From Sycon ciliatum (lineage: Eukaryota; Porifera; Calcarea; Leucosolenida; Sycettidae), in assembly GCF_964019385.1 (NCBI RefSeq), contig NC_088647.1, positions 8,022,179-8,086,178 of the forward strand: 64,000 bases of DNA, in the 5' to 3' direction. Both the position numbers and the translations under genes were made by a program. The first letter of the stretch is position 1. Each line of letters opens with the position of its first letter. Under the pieces are notes generated by a model. That model was not told the DNA's origin and did no database searches. It saw only the letters and a program-made list of their open reading frames with translations. Positions 37,301 to 49,300 of this stretch are shown in pieces.

Positions 37301-40300
37301 GTATCGACTGCCAATCACTGGACGAAGGTGATTCAGGCTATGTACAGCGTCTTTACAAGAGACACTGTTGGCGGAATGAGCAGAGAGTTCAGTTTGCGTC
37401 GCTTTCGCTAGACCAATTTTTGACCTGCGTCGCTGTCGTCATCTGCTGCACGCGCGTCGTCATCTGCTGCACGCGAGTCGTCATCTCTCTCGAGTCGTTG
37501 TTCCGCTCGTTTCAGCCTTCCCTCGGCTTCTTTGATCACACTCCGCTGACCTTGATGTCGCCGTCGTTCAAGTAAGTTGGCTTTCAAGCTGCGTGATCCG
37601 CCGCGATGGCGATTACTCGTTTCCACCAGGGAGTCGTGAAACATTTTTAATTTTTACGACTCCCTGGTTTCATCTTCGCTATCCAGAACTCCACGAAACG
37701 AGGAGTAAAGGCACAGCCAAACTGATTCCATTTTCTCTAATGGATACCCCTGCCAGCACTGAACGGCAGCGGCTAGCAAGTCCAATCGACTTTCTTTAGC
37801 CATGAGACTCGCATCGGACTGCAGACTTCCTGAAAGAATGCATGGTGATCATCATACGAATCTGGGCTTTGCGCAGGTTGAACAAGAACTTGAGTTCAGA
37901 GTTTGTTTCATTGAGCCGTGCGATCGGAGCAGCTCCTTGTTCACTCGCTCATTGTGTGGGCTCGCTGCTCCATTTTATCGCTCTCTATCGCTCTCCAACT
38001 TACTTAGTGCTAAAGTGGTAGTGTAGTATTGGCGCACCGTAGCGTAGGAGCACGTGACACTTTGCATGCATGACCTGTCATCTATAGAAACCTGTACGCC
38101 GGCCTGATAGACACGCTTTTTGCACACCACAGTCAATAGCCTGAATGCTTCACAGATTTTATTCTTCCTCCTGCCGCCACTCTGTCTGGTCCACACACAT
38201 AATAATAGATATCACTTTTCCTACACTGTCTCCCTTGCTTTAGCAATTAGTTATGGATTCCGTTACACCGCTGGCGTCTCTTTCTCTTTCTTCATTCGCT
38301 ACCTAAACATAACGTTTCCATTGTTTCTCTTCGATATTCTTTCCGCTAGTTCTCGCTGTCTTTTCCCGTAGTCTCGATCTTACTGCCGCAAAGCCCGCTG
38401 TTCTCCGGCTAGCTATTCCGTACTCTACGCTGTCCATCTCGATCTAGCGATCCTTCTCCCTGCTCCGCTGCGCTGTTTTATCGATCTCCCCGATAGCTAA
38501 CTTCCTCTATAAATTGCTAGTGTTCACAATCATTCTTTGCCTTTCCGTGATTCAGACCAAGAGAAGTACGTTCCCGAGAGTTAGGCTCTCTCGACCCCGA
38601 GTTCAACTGTGAAAGTCTGCGACTGTGTCGTAGCATTGATTGTGATCGTAGTTTAGAGAGAGAGACTTTGAGTGCATGAACTGTTGATATCGCCGATATC
38701 ACACTGGTGGCAGCGGTGGCTCGTCCTCTACGTGCTTTCTTCTTTAGTCCTCTTGCTGTCTCGGTCGCTACTTGCTTGCTTCTCTGTCCACTTAGCGGTC
38801 CTCGTTCCTCTTGTCCTGAATCTCGTTCACCACCTGCGCTCCGGTCACCATGGCTCAACCTGCTCCTGCTGGTGCTGCTGCTGCTGCGCCTGCCGCCGTC
38901 CCGCGTGTGCCTCCTCACGCTATTATGCCAAACAAATTTGCTGGTTCGCTGTCGGACAGCTGGCCGACGTGGCTCAACCACTTTCAGCAAGTGGCTACCA
39001 TCAATGCCTGGACGCCCGCCGAGCAGAGTCAGTTCATGGCAATATCATTGAACGACGAGGCTCAGCTTTATTACCAGTCGCTGCCCCAGGCCACCCGACA
39101 GGGCCCAGTCGCTGCTCTCATTCAGGCGCTCCAGGACCGTTTCGCGCCTGCCCAGCGCGTGGACCTACACCGCGCCAATTTCAAGGGCTCACACCAGTCC
39201 AAGGAGCAACCACTGGGCTCCTTCTGCGAGAACGTAAGACACTCTGCACGCCTTGCCTACCCGGCCATGCAGCCTGCTGATTTGGATGTCCTCGCAAAGG
39301 ACCAGTTCGTCCAGGGCCTGGATTCGCGTGCCATGCGGATCCGGGTCCGCGAGCTGAACCCCGCCACGCTAGACGACGCTCTTCGGGCCGCGATGCAACA
39401 TCAGGCAATCCAACGCGCGGAGACTGCCCCGGAGGAGCGCCCGCCAACGTTGCCCGCGTGTTCCGCGCAGCCATCTTCGATCAGGGACGCTCTAGCCGAC
39501 CAAGTGAAGGCCCTGGCGGAGACCGTGGCCGCACTGCAGTCTGTCCAGACGGAGCTTGCCCGCCGATCTACCAGGGACACGGGCTACCATCGGCGTGACG
39601 AGCCATCACCCCGCCGCATGCCGCCCAGCCCTCGCCCTTCTACATCGTGCTGGAACTGCGGGCGAGACGGTCATTTGGCCCGGGACTGCCGCTCTGCTCC
39701 TCAACGCCAGGCTTCCCAGCCGTTAAACTGGCGCCAGCTGCGACGGTGAGCCCACGTTCGCCAGCCGTCTTCTCCTTTTGGGCTCCGGTTAGTGACCGAT
39801 GTGATTTTGTATATATTCTTGACTTCGTTGCCATCGCTCTGTTTGCACTGGGTTGCATCCATTTCTGCATTTTGTTTCCTTGGCTGTTGTGTTGTCCTCC
39901 CGTTCTGTGGTGTGTGTACCGGTCGAATCCTCAGGCCTTCCGCCTTCCCTTTTCTACTCTTGTCTCTGAGATTTCTGGTTTGTGTTCCTTGCCGACTGTA
40001 CAACCACCTGTGCATGTTACCTCTGTCAATGCTGCCTCCTCATTCTCTGTACCTGCCTCTGCAGAGGATGTGTCTGCTGTAGCTCTTATTGACACAGGTT
40101 CTGCGGTATCCATGGTCAGTATGCAGTTGTATTCTCGGCTGCCGGATCACCTATCCTTGAGCAAGTCTTCCCTTCCACGACTTCAATCCGTTAATGGCTC
40201 CCCTGTCTCTGTGTTGGGTAAGCTGTCTGTGTCTGTTACTGTTGGTGGCCGTGCATTCCGTCATGACGTCCTTGTTGCTGATATCCAGCCAGAACTTGTC

Positions 40301-43300
40301 CTAGGGTTGGATTTCCTTGATTTGCATGCCTGTATCTTGGACACTAGTAACCGTCGACTTACCTTTGAGCCTGTGCCTGCTTCAAACAATGCCTGTCGCC
40401 TTGATAACAATACCCCACCTCCCTTCCCCGCTAACTGTCGTGTCCGCTTAACGGAGAGTATTTGCATTCAGCCCTTTTCCCAAGTCATTCTTCCTGTTGC
40501 TTGTGATGCACCACTTCCCACCGGTGACTTTCTTCTTGAGCCCCGCCCTGACCTTCACGAGGTGTTTGACATATCCGCTACTTACAGTGTTGTTTCGGGT
40601 CCCCTCGCTGAGCCTGTTCCGCTCCGTGCTGCTAGTACACACCAGGCCTCTGTCACTCTTAAGAAAGGCACTTGGGTAGCTACTGTTAGCCCTTGCTCTG
40701 TTGATCCCGAGTCATCTGCCCCGGCGGATGCCCTGCCTGTTCATGCTACCCACAGCTCTGTTGATTCTGTTGCTTCTCTGTTTGATCTGGCCCATTTGGG
40801 TGACTCTGAGCGTTCTGCCGTGTCTCTGTTGTTGGAAGAGTTTTCATGTTGCATATCCACAGATTCAGGTGATGTTGGTCGCACAGGTGTTGTCCAACAC
40901 AACATCGACACTGGGACCGCTCGTCCTATTCGCCAGGCGCCTCGCCGGCTCCCAGTTCATCAGCAGACTGAAGTCAGAGATCATGTTGACCGCCTCCTTG
41001 ATGATGGTATCATCACCCCATCTAGCAGTCCATGGGCCGCGCCCATCGTCATTGTACGTAAGCCTGATAATAGTATCCGCCTTTGTGTTGATTATCGGAA
41101 GTTGAACGGTGTCACCTGCAAAGATGCTTTCCCCATGCCCAGAGTTGATGACGCTATTGATCATATGAATGGTGCACGGTTCTTTTCCACACTTGATCTG
41201 GCTAGTGGTTACTGGCAGGTTGAACTGGAGAATTCGTCCAAGGCTAAAGCTGCGTTTGCTACTCCATTTGGGTTGTATGAGTGGAATGTGATGCCATTTG
41301 GTCTTTGCAATGCCCCTGCCACTTTTCAACGCCTCATGACCACTGTGCTCCAGGGTTTGATTCCCGATGTATGCCTTGATTATCTTGATGACATCATTGT
41401 ACATGCCCAGTCATTCAATACTCAGCTGACCCGTCTTCGTTCGGTGTTTGAGCGTCTTAAGTCGGCTGGCCTCAAGGTCCGCCCTTCTAAGTGTCGTCTT
41501 TTCCAGCCTTCAGTCGTGTACCTCGGTCATACGTTCAGTGCTGAGGGTGTTGCTCCCAATCGCCAGAAGACCGCCGCCGTTCGTGAATGGCCAACGCCTG
41601 ATTCGTCTACTAAGGTCAGACAGTTCTTGGGTTTTGTCTCCTATTATCGGCGCTTTATCCAGAATTTCTCTGCAGTGGCTAAGCCTCTTCTCCGTCTCAC
41701 TCACAAGAATGTGCCATTTGTTTGGTCTTCAGAGGCACAGTCTTCCTTTGACAGGCTCAAGTCTTGCCTCCTTTCTGCTCCTGTCCTGGGCTATCCTGAT
41801 TCTTCACGTGCATTTATCTTAGATACCGATGCCAGTGATTATGCAATCGGGGCGGTTCTTTCTCAGGCAGATGACCAGGGTCGTGAAGTTGTGATTGCAT
41901 ATGGTAGTGCTACGCTGTCCAAGAGTCGGAAAAATTATACTGCGACCAATCGAGAGTGCTTTGCAGTAGTTCATTTCTGTGAATCTTTCCGGCATTATCT
42001 CCTGGGTTCCAAATTCACGCTCCGCACCGATCATGCTGCTCTTGTCTGGCTTGCCTCCTTCAAGTCCCCTGATGGCATGCTTGCCCGCTGGATTGAGCGA
42101 TTGTCGATCTTTGATTATCACATTGTTCATCGTCCTGGTACGAAACATGCTAATGCAGACGCTCTTTCTCGTCTGCCCGCAGTCTGTGTGTCTGTTGTTA
42201 CTGCCCAGGAATGCGCTGCTGGTGCGGCGCCCGACATGCTCTCTCTCCAGTCCGCTGACCGTGACATTTCAGCCGTGCTAAACTGGCTGTCGACAACCAC
42301 TCCGCTTCGTGGTGATCCTGCTCTTCAAACCGCCAGTCCATCTCTGCTCAAACTCTGGCAACAGATTGACCGCCTAGTGATCAAGGATGGCCTCCTCGTC
42401 AGACGCTATGACACGACCGCCGAACCAATTCACCAGCTGATTGTCCCATCTGCAATTCGCCAGGACATCCTGACTGCGCTCCACACTGACGCTATTGCTG
42501 CTCACCTCGGCATCACGAAGACGGCCGACAAAGCTCGACAGCGCTACTACTGGCCGGGAATGACCTCGGACATTGAAGTGTTTATTCGGGCCTGCCCAGT
42601 TTGCCAAGCTCGCCAAGGCCCAGTCCCAAAGCCTGCCGCTCCTCTCCGCAGTCAACAGTCGTCATTCCCGCTTCAGCGTGTTGCCATGGACATCATGGGC
42701 CCGCTACCCGCCACGGCACGCCAAAATCGGTACATCCTCGTCATCGGCGACTATTTCACAAAGTGGGTGGAAGCTTTCGCCATGCCAGATATGCTTGCTT
42801 CCACCGTTGCCCGCTACTTTGTTGATGGCTTCGTGTGCCGTTACGGTGTACCTCTCGCTCTCCATACCGACCAGGGCCCTCAATTCGAGTCCCGACTCAT
42901 GCAGACCGTATGTAAGCTGCTGGATATTACCAAGACCAGGACAACCGCCTATCACCCACAGTCGGATGGCATGATAGAACGTTTCAATCGTACGCTTGAG
43001 AAGATGCTCTCCGCCTGTGTCACCGACCATCAGGAGTGGGATTTACACCTGCAACGGACGATGTTTGCGTACCGGTCCTGCGTGCATGCCTCCACCCAGC
43101 ACACTCCTAGCCGTCTCATGTTTGGTCGAGAACTGGTGCTCCCTCTGGACATCATGTACGGTTCACCTCCACGCCCACATCCGGACTACCCGCTCTATGT
43201 CCAACAACTGGAAGCGTCCCTTAAGACAGCCTTTGCTAATGCCCGCCAGTTGAATGCACTCGCCCTCCGTCGCCAGAAGAAGGGTTATGACGGCACCGTC

Positions 43301-46300
43301 CACACAAAGCCACGTCTCCAGGTCGGTGCTGAAGTGTCCGTCTTCTCGCCCGTCGTCCCGAAAGGAAAGTCGCCCAAACTACACAGCTACTGGTCCGGCC
43401 CGTTCGTTGTCCGTAAGGTGCTGGACTCTGTCACTGCCACCATCGAAGACGCCAGCAAGGGCCAACGGCTGACGGTCCACGTAAACCGCCTCAAGCCGTA
43501 TATTCGGCCGCCTGAAGTGCCAGTCGCTCCTGCACAGTATACGGCCCAGATTAACCCGACCTGCGATGACGACCTACCCGTACCGCTGGCTGGCCCGCCG
43601 CCTCGCTATAACCTCCGGCCTCGGAATGCACTCCAGCGACCTCACCGCTATAGACAACCATAAATTGTAAGATCATTTTAAACGTCATCGTAAGACACCC
43701 TTATCTATATTGTTTTCCCTGCTTCATTTTTCTTTCATGTTTACTACCTGTATACTTTGAACACGAGGGCGTGTTCTCAAGAAAACAAGGTGTGGTGTAG
43801 TATTGGCGCACCGTAGCGTAGGAGCACGTGACACTTTGCATGCATGACCTGTCATCTATAGAAACCTGTACGCCGGCCTGATAGACACGCTTTTTGCACA
43901 CCACAGTCAATAGCCTGAATGCTTCACAGATTTTATTCTTCCTCCTGCCGCCACTCTGTCTGGTCCACACACATAATAATAGATATCACTTTTCCTACAC
44001 TGTCTCCCTTGCTTTAGCAATTAGTTATGGATTCCGTTACACCGCTGGCGTCTCTTTCTCTTTCTTCATTCGCTACCTAAACATAACGTTTCCATTGTTT
44101 CTCTTCGATATTCTTTCCGCTAGTTCTCGCTGTCTTTTCCCGTAGTCTCGATCTTTCTGCCGCAAAGCCCGCTGTTCTCCGGCTAGCTATTCTGTACTCT
44201 ACGCTGTCCATCTCGATCTAGCGATCCTTCTCCCTGCTCCGCTGCGCTGTTTTATCGATCTCCCCGATAGCTAACTTCCTCTATAAATTGCTAGTGTTCA
44301 CAATCATTCTTTGCCTTTCCGTGATTCAGACCAAGAGAAGTACGTTCCCGAGAGTTAGGCTCTCTCGACCCCGAGTTCAACTGTGAAAGTCTGCGACTGT
44401 GTCATAGCATTGATTGTGATCGTAGTTTAGAGAGAGAGACTTTGAGTGCATGAACTGTTGATATCGCCGATATCACAGTAGAGAGGCCAAGCAGCGCAAT
44501 ATATCCCTCGGAGAAGTGGTATTTCAGTTTCGCTCACCATGACTGTCATCACCTATGTTGCCACAGCGCAACCATCGATTCCGCTCGGCTTGTTGTGAAA
44601 GGTCGCTTGCCTTGCATCGTACCTCTTTCATGGCATGCCAGGGAAGGCCAAGAAAGTGATTGCGACTCATTTCACGGCAGTTTGTGCCCAAATCAGCCCC
44701 TCAAAAATCCATCACGAAGTTTTTGTTAACGGAGGAAGTAAGACGTGCCCACTAAATTTTAAAAGAAAAGACCAGCTGAAAAGACACGGCCGGACTCATA
44801 CTGGAGAAAGACCGCACGCCTGCGATATCTGCAATAGTGCTTTCGCCAGGACTGACGATCTGAACCGACACAAGAAGACTCACCGTCTCGACAGCAGAGT
44901 ATGAAGCCATACGGTGCTGCTGCCCCTTCATATTCAGCCATGCCTGCATATGTTCAGGCTCCAGGTTTACATCACCCTGTAGCAGCAGAATCTTCAACCC
45001 GAATGAAGGCGGATGATTCTAGTCCTCTGTTGCTCCCTCCAACCCCCAAGCAGGTGGAGGATTACATGTCCTTTAGGACAGCCCTCAGTGTACCGGCAGG
45101 CAGTGCACTCTCGTTCCAGAGTGGAGCTCCATACCTCCATTGAGCCCGCTGGGAAAAGCTTCAGTCCAAAGGTGATTACAGAGGAGCAACGCGATGCGTT
45201 CCCCGCATGCCTTGCTCGCTCAACACCTGCCAACAGCCCCATAGGTAATGGGTGGACTGAGGTAGAGACGCGGAGGTCACAGGTGAAGCGACGACGACGA
45301 GCGAGATCCTGCTCTCCCGGAAGTAGCGGAGAGGTAAGAGCCTCGAAATGGAATGGATTCCGCAAGGTGAGGACAAGCAGGGGACAGTAATCCATCTTCC
45401 AATGCTCCTTACCGTACGCATCTCTTGTAATCGAACTATGACTTTCTCTTGTATGACTCTGTCTTGTGTAGTTGACATTACTTTTTACCTCTTGTTGCCT
45501 GTCATGTGATTCATGTGCATCCTGTGGTTGCGGCTTTCTTGTACGCATGCATGTATGCTGTCATAATAGCAGTGTCATGTTTCATCTTTTGTGCAGCTGT
45601 TTGCGCTTGCTGTGGTACGCATGCATGCTCCAGTTCCTTTCTGATACACGCTGCTCCTGGCTCTTTTTTACAGTAGTTCTGGTGTGTTCCGATGGCGATG
45701 GTTTGGTGAACAAAGTTCTCTCTCTTGTTGTACTGTCGTATGTATTAGCACAAACAATAACCTTCCAGTTAGTATAATTACTTGTCCAGACTTGTGTTTT
45801 TTGGCCGTGGTATGCCTGAGACTGCTTGTGGGGGTAATTTTCTAACACTCTGTAGTTTTGGCTTTCATTGCACTCCCCTTCCAGCACATCTCTCTGCAAT
45901 ATCAGTGAGAACCTTATGGCTACTGTTATGTCAGGTTTGAATACACCCACACCTTTCTCTCCACTGCCAAATTCTTGTCCCATCCCTCTATCTGTATTGC
46001 CAAATTCTCCAACAGGACTCAAACTGCTGGTGACTAATGCTTGTAGCCTTCGTAACAAGCTGGACGACCTGAGGCATGCACTCAACCAGGACGACATAGA
46101 GGTAGCAATTATCCAGAGGTCACTGACTTGTCAGTTTGAATACCGGCTCTGGCAAGGTACGTTCGGGCCTTGTTTAAATTTGGCTTTGGTAAATTTATTT
46201 TTTCATCGCTATCAGGTTCGGCCTCATTTTCTTCTCTGTGCTGCGCTGATGAGTTCACAACGGACGAAACAGTTCTGTCCACTGATTGAGTGTACGTGGA

Positions 46301-49300
46301 AGTAACGTTATATGCAATACACGGCAGAGCATTTCTACAACCTCCACTGTCTTACCTTTCACTTTCATGATTTCTTTGAGCCGATCCACAATGAAAAAGT
46401 ATCCATCTTCATCGTAGTGACCGATGTCTCCAGTCGGTAAGAACCCATCGCTGTCCACTCCTCGATCTAGGTCACCGTTGTCCAGTACATAGCCCTGCAT
46501 GACCTGAGTAGGCACAATATGTACATGTATACACCGCGCGCGCACACACGCACGCACACACACACACACACACACACACGTATGCGCATACACACACGTA
46601 TGCGCATACACATGCACAACACACACAGCACATTGATACACACAACACATACACACACAAGGTACTGTATTGGCAAGAGTACATAACCCCCAAGAGTGTG
46701 CAACTCCAGCTATGGGGTCTGCGACGGCAGAACTTCACATCACGTGATGAACCTGTACACATTATTTGCACTCTGTGCATGATTGATACAGGGTTGTACG
46801 CAGCCCAGCTTTGGGTACAAGTCTCTTGTGGTCACTTTGCACTGTTTGCCAGCATAACCTTTTGAACCATGTCACTTGATGTGAAGTTCTGCCGTCGCAG
46901 CACAGCATAGAGGTTGTGCAGGCAGTTGCACACTCTTGGGGGTTATGTACTCTTGGTATTGGTTATAGCGTGGGTGTTTGAAAAACAACTTTCTTTTTTA
47001 AAGGGGCAGCACAGCATAGAGGTTGTGCAGGCAGTTGCACACTCTTGGGGGTTATGTACTCTTGGTATTGGTTATAGCGTGGGTGTTTGAAAAACAACTT
47101 TCTTTTTTAAAGGGGCAGCACAGCATAGAGGGTGTGCAGGCAGTTGCACACTCTTGGGGGTTATGTACTCTTGGTATTGGTTATAGCGTGGGTGTTTGAA
47201 AAACAACTTTCTTTTTTAATTTCTTACATGCGATAAATCAAGTGTGACATATCATATGCATGTGTGCAGAGGTAAGAAGGCCATACATGCAACGTATCGC
47301 TGTTGTGCGCGCGGCTGTTCATAGTCCCATAGGTATACCATGTGGCTATACAGCACGAGTCGCAGTCAACTTCGCGATAAATAACGACTGCGCATATAAC
47401 GACAATTCGCGAATACCGACAGAATTTCCATGCCTAGAGCAAAGTCCCATCTAACTGTAAATACATATAATGGGACTTGGGGTATAAGGACACTTCGAGA
47501 ATAAGGATACTTTTCTGATGCCCCGCCGAGTGTCATAAGTTGACTGTACACGACACCAACAGTTGAACCTGCAGCACTACGATGCAATGCGAGTCGGATC
47601 AGAACTTCATTGGACAGTCTTATGCCTACTTCAGAAGTACAGGCGATACACATTGCACTACTCTGGCATGTTTTGCTACATAAAGTCCATTCTTAGGACC
47701 GATATACTCTCTATGTGATAACTTTGCTTGTCAGAATAAAATGTTCACTTGAAACCCACGTTATGATCGTGAAAATATGAGAGTTCATCCTTTCAGGCAG
47801 TTTATTCTTTTACACGACCACACTATAACCAATACGCACTGTGCTTGCACTTGCTCACAGCCAGAACTGGTCACGTGGATCGCCCCGGGAAGTGGGAGAG
47901 AGACCCAAAAGGAGTCTTGGAAAGATGACTCAATCAGCTATTGAACCGCCCAGCGGCCGACAACCCCTGAAACCCCCCAACTATGGGTGGACTTGGAAAT
48001 GATCCCACTTATGGGCTCACCATACCTCAGTAAATGGGTGAGGACAAGGTGATGGAGCAGTCCCTTCAAAGTTGAACGCGGATATTCTAAGTTCATCATC
48101 AAAGCTGCCTTACATACAACACACAACAAAAATCCACTTCACGCAAGCGTGACTCCACACCACCCGTAATTACTCCATATCACCCTAGTCTTAGGGGTCG
48201 TCCGCGATTATCGAAAGTTTTTTCCAATCCGTAGTAGCTTCGAAAGTGGGTGGGTGGGTCAAGGCCAGTTACGGATTGAAAAACTTCCGAAATGACACGT
48301 GCGCGTGCCACGTGTACGTCTACGTGTAGCCCCTGTTTTCCACGCGCGGCTGCGCGCGAACTGTCTACTACAAATATTTTTGTAGTTCTGGCAGTTTCTG
48401 CGCCCCCGCGCGCGCTTCCTTGGCTGCTCGCTAGTCCTGGGCCGGGGATCATATAGTTCGGCGCATTCGACGGCGAGTCGACACTTTCTATTTTTGAGTT
48501 TCACTGTCTCCTTCGTCCAGAGTACCGTCTTCCATGCACTCCTTTGAAGTCCTTCCGTCTAGCGCTGGCGCTGACGACTGTTATTGACTATGTCCAGACA
48601 GGCGACGTTGTTTGGAAAGGCGGTGAAGAAGCAGCCCTTTTTCAAAACCGCTGGTGACTCTGATTATTACAGAACAATAAATTGCTTGTGGACCAGCACT
48701 GATTGAGTTTGTTCCATATGTGTTGGGTTGTGTGTCCATCAATAATATTTTATTACGGACTGGGGGGGGGGGGGGGTGGGTGGGTGGGTGGGTGAGGAAA
48801 ATAAGCTACTACGGATTGGAAAAAACTTTCGATAATTGCGGACGACCCCTTATGGGTCTAAACAAAACATTGCGAGACTTGTGGATCAAGCAGAAACTCG
48901 ACACCAAGCTCGGTCAACCACCATTTATTGCATGGAAGAAGACCAAGAGCCTCTCGAGTTAATTGACACACAAACACGTGTAATTTCACACCTCGAATTC
49001 TTGAGTTCTAGAATATCTAACTTTTTGCATTGATAAGGGACCGTTCCATCACTAACTGTTCCATTGGTGTGGTGAGCTATTATTGAAATAGCGAAACAAG
49101 CTGGTTACCCACTCCTGGACGGTCCCACTTTTCTTTCATAATTAATTCTCCATTACTCCTCAAATTGTGTTCTTTCCCTTCTTTTGCATTGCTTCGTGTT
49201 ACATTTTCTATCCACCGCGCTCTTAATCCCGCAGCGTTGCGTTCCGCTTTGTGCTGTGCCACCCTACGACCGCTATGCTTTGCAGCTCCTTTAGCCCTTA

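Larger units (their letters stand above)
38022..44477 (+). mobile_element. Intact Ty3/gypsy LTR retrotransposon
   Basis: A 6456-bp element with two 682-bp LTRs (TGTAGTATTGG...GATATCACA), a tRNA-Leu-type primer-binding site, gag and one pol frame with domain order PR-RT-RH-IN, which defines Ty3/gypsy. The target duplication is 4 bp, GTAG at 38018-38021 and 44478-44481. LTRs differ at only three positions that I found, so the insertion is recent. The purine tract before the 3' LTR (GAAAACAAGG, about 43783-43792) is weak. It lies inside the 37226-44738 TIR element. Confidence 0.95.
37226..44738. mobile_element. TIR element (about 1.05 kb without its guest) split by a gypsy element
   Basis: The left end CTTCCTCCGTTAACAAAAAC and right end GTTTTTGTTAACGGAGGAAG are inverted repeats of 35 bp, identical where compared. 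They are flanked by TA at 37224-37225 and 44739-44740. The element proper is 37226-38021 plus 44482-44738; the rest is the gypsy insertion. A minus-strand frame at 37408-37644 is charged and repetitive, not a recognisable transposase, so the element is probably non-autonomous. TA target use suggests Tc1/mariner-like mobilisation. Confidence 0.75.

Noticed and set aside
45013-45390. 125-codon frame after the zinc-finger remnant
   Set aside because: Parts (KVITEEQRDAFPACL) look protein-like, but I see no domain or safe splice join; it may belong to the zinc-finger pseudogene or to LINE sequence.
46899-47220. CRISPR-like or regulatory repeat array
   Set aside because: The 109-bp units are contiguous with no unique spacers and consist of a transposon end plus flank; the genome is eukaryotic.
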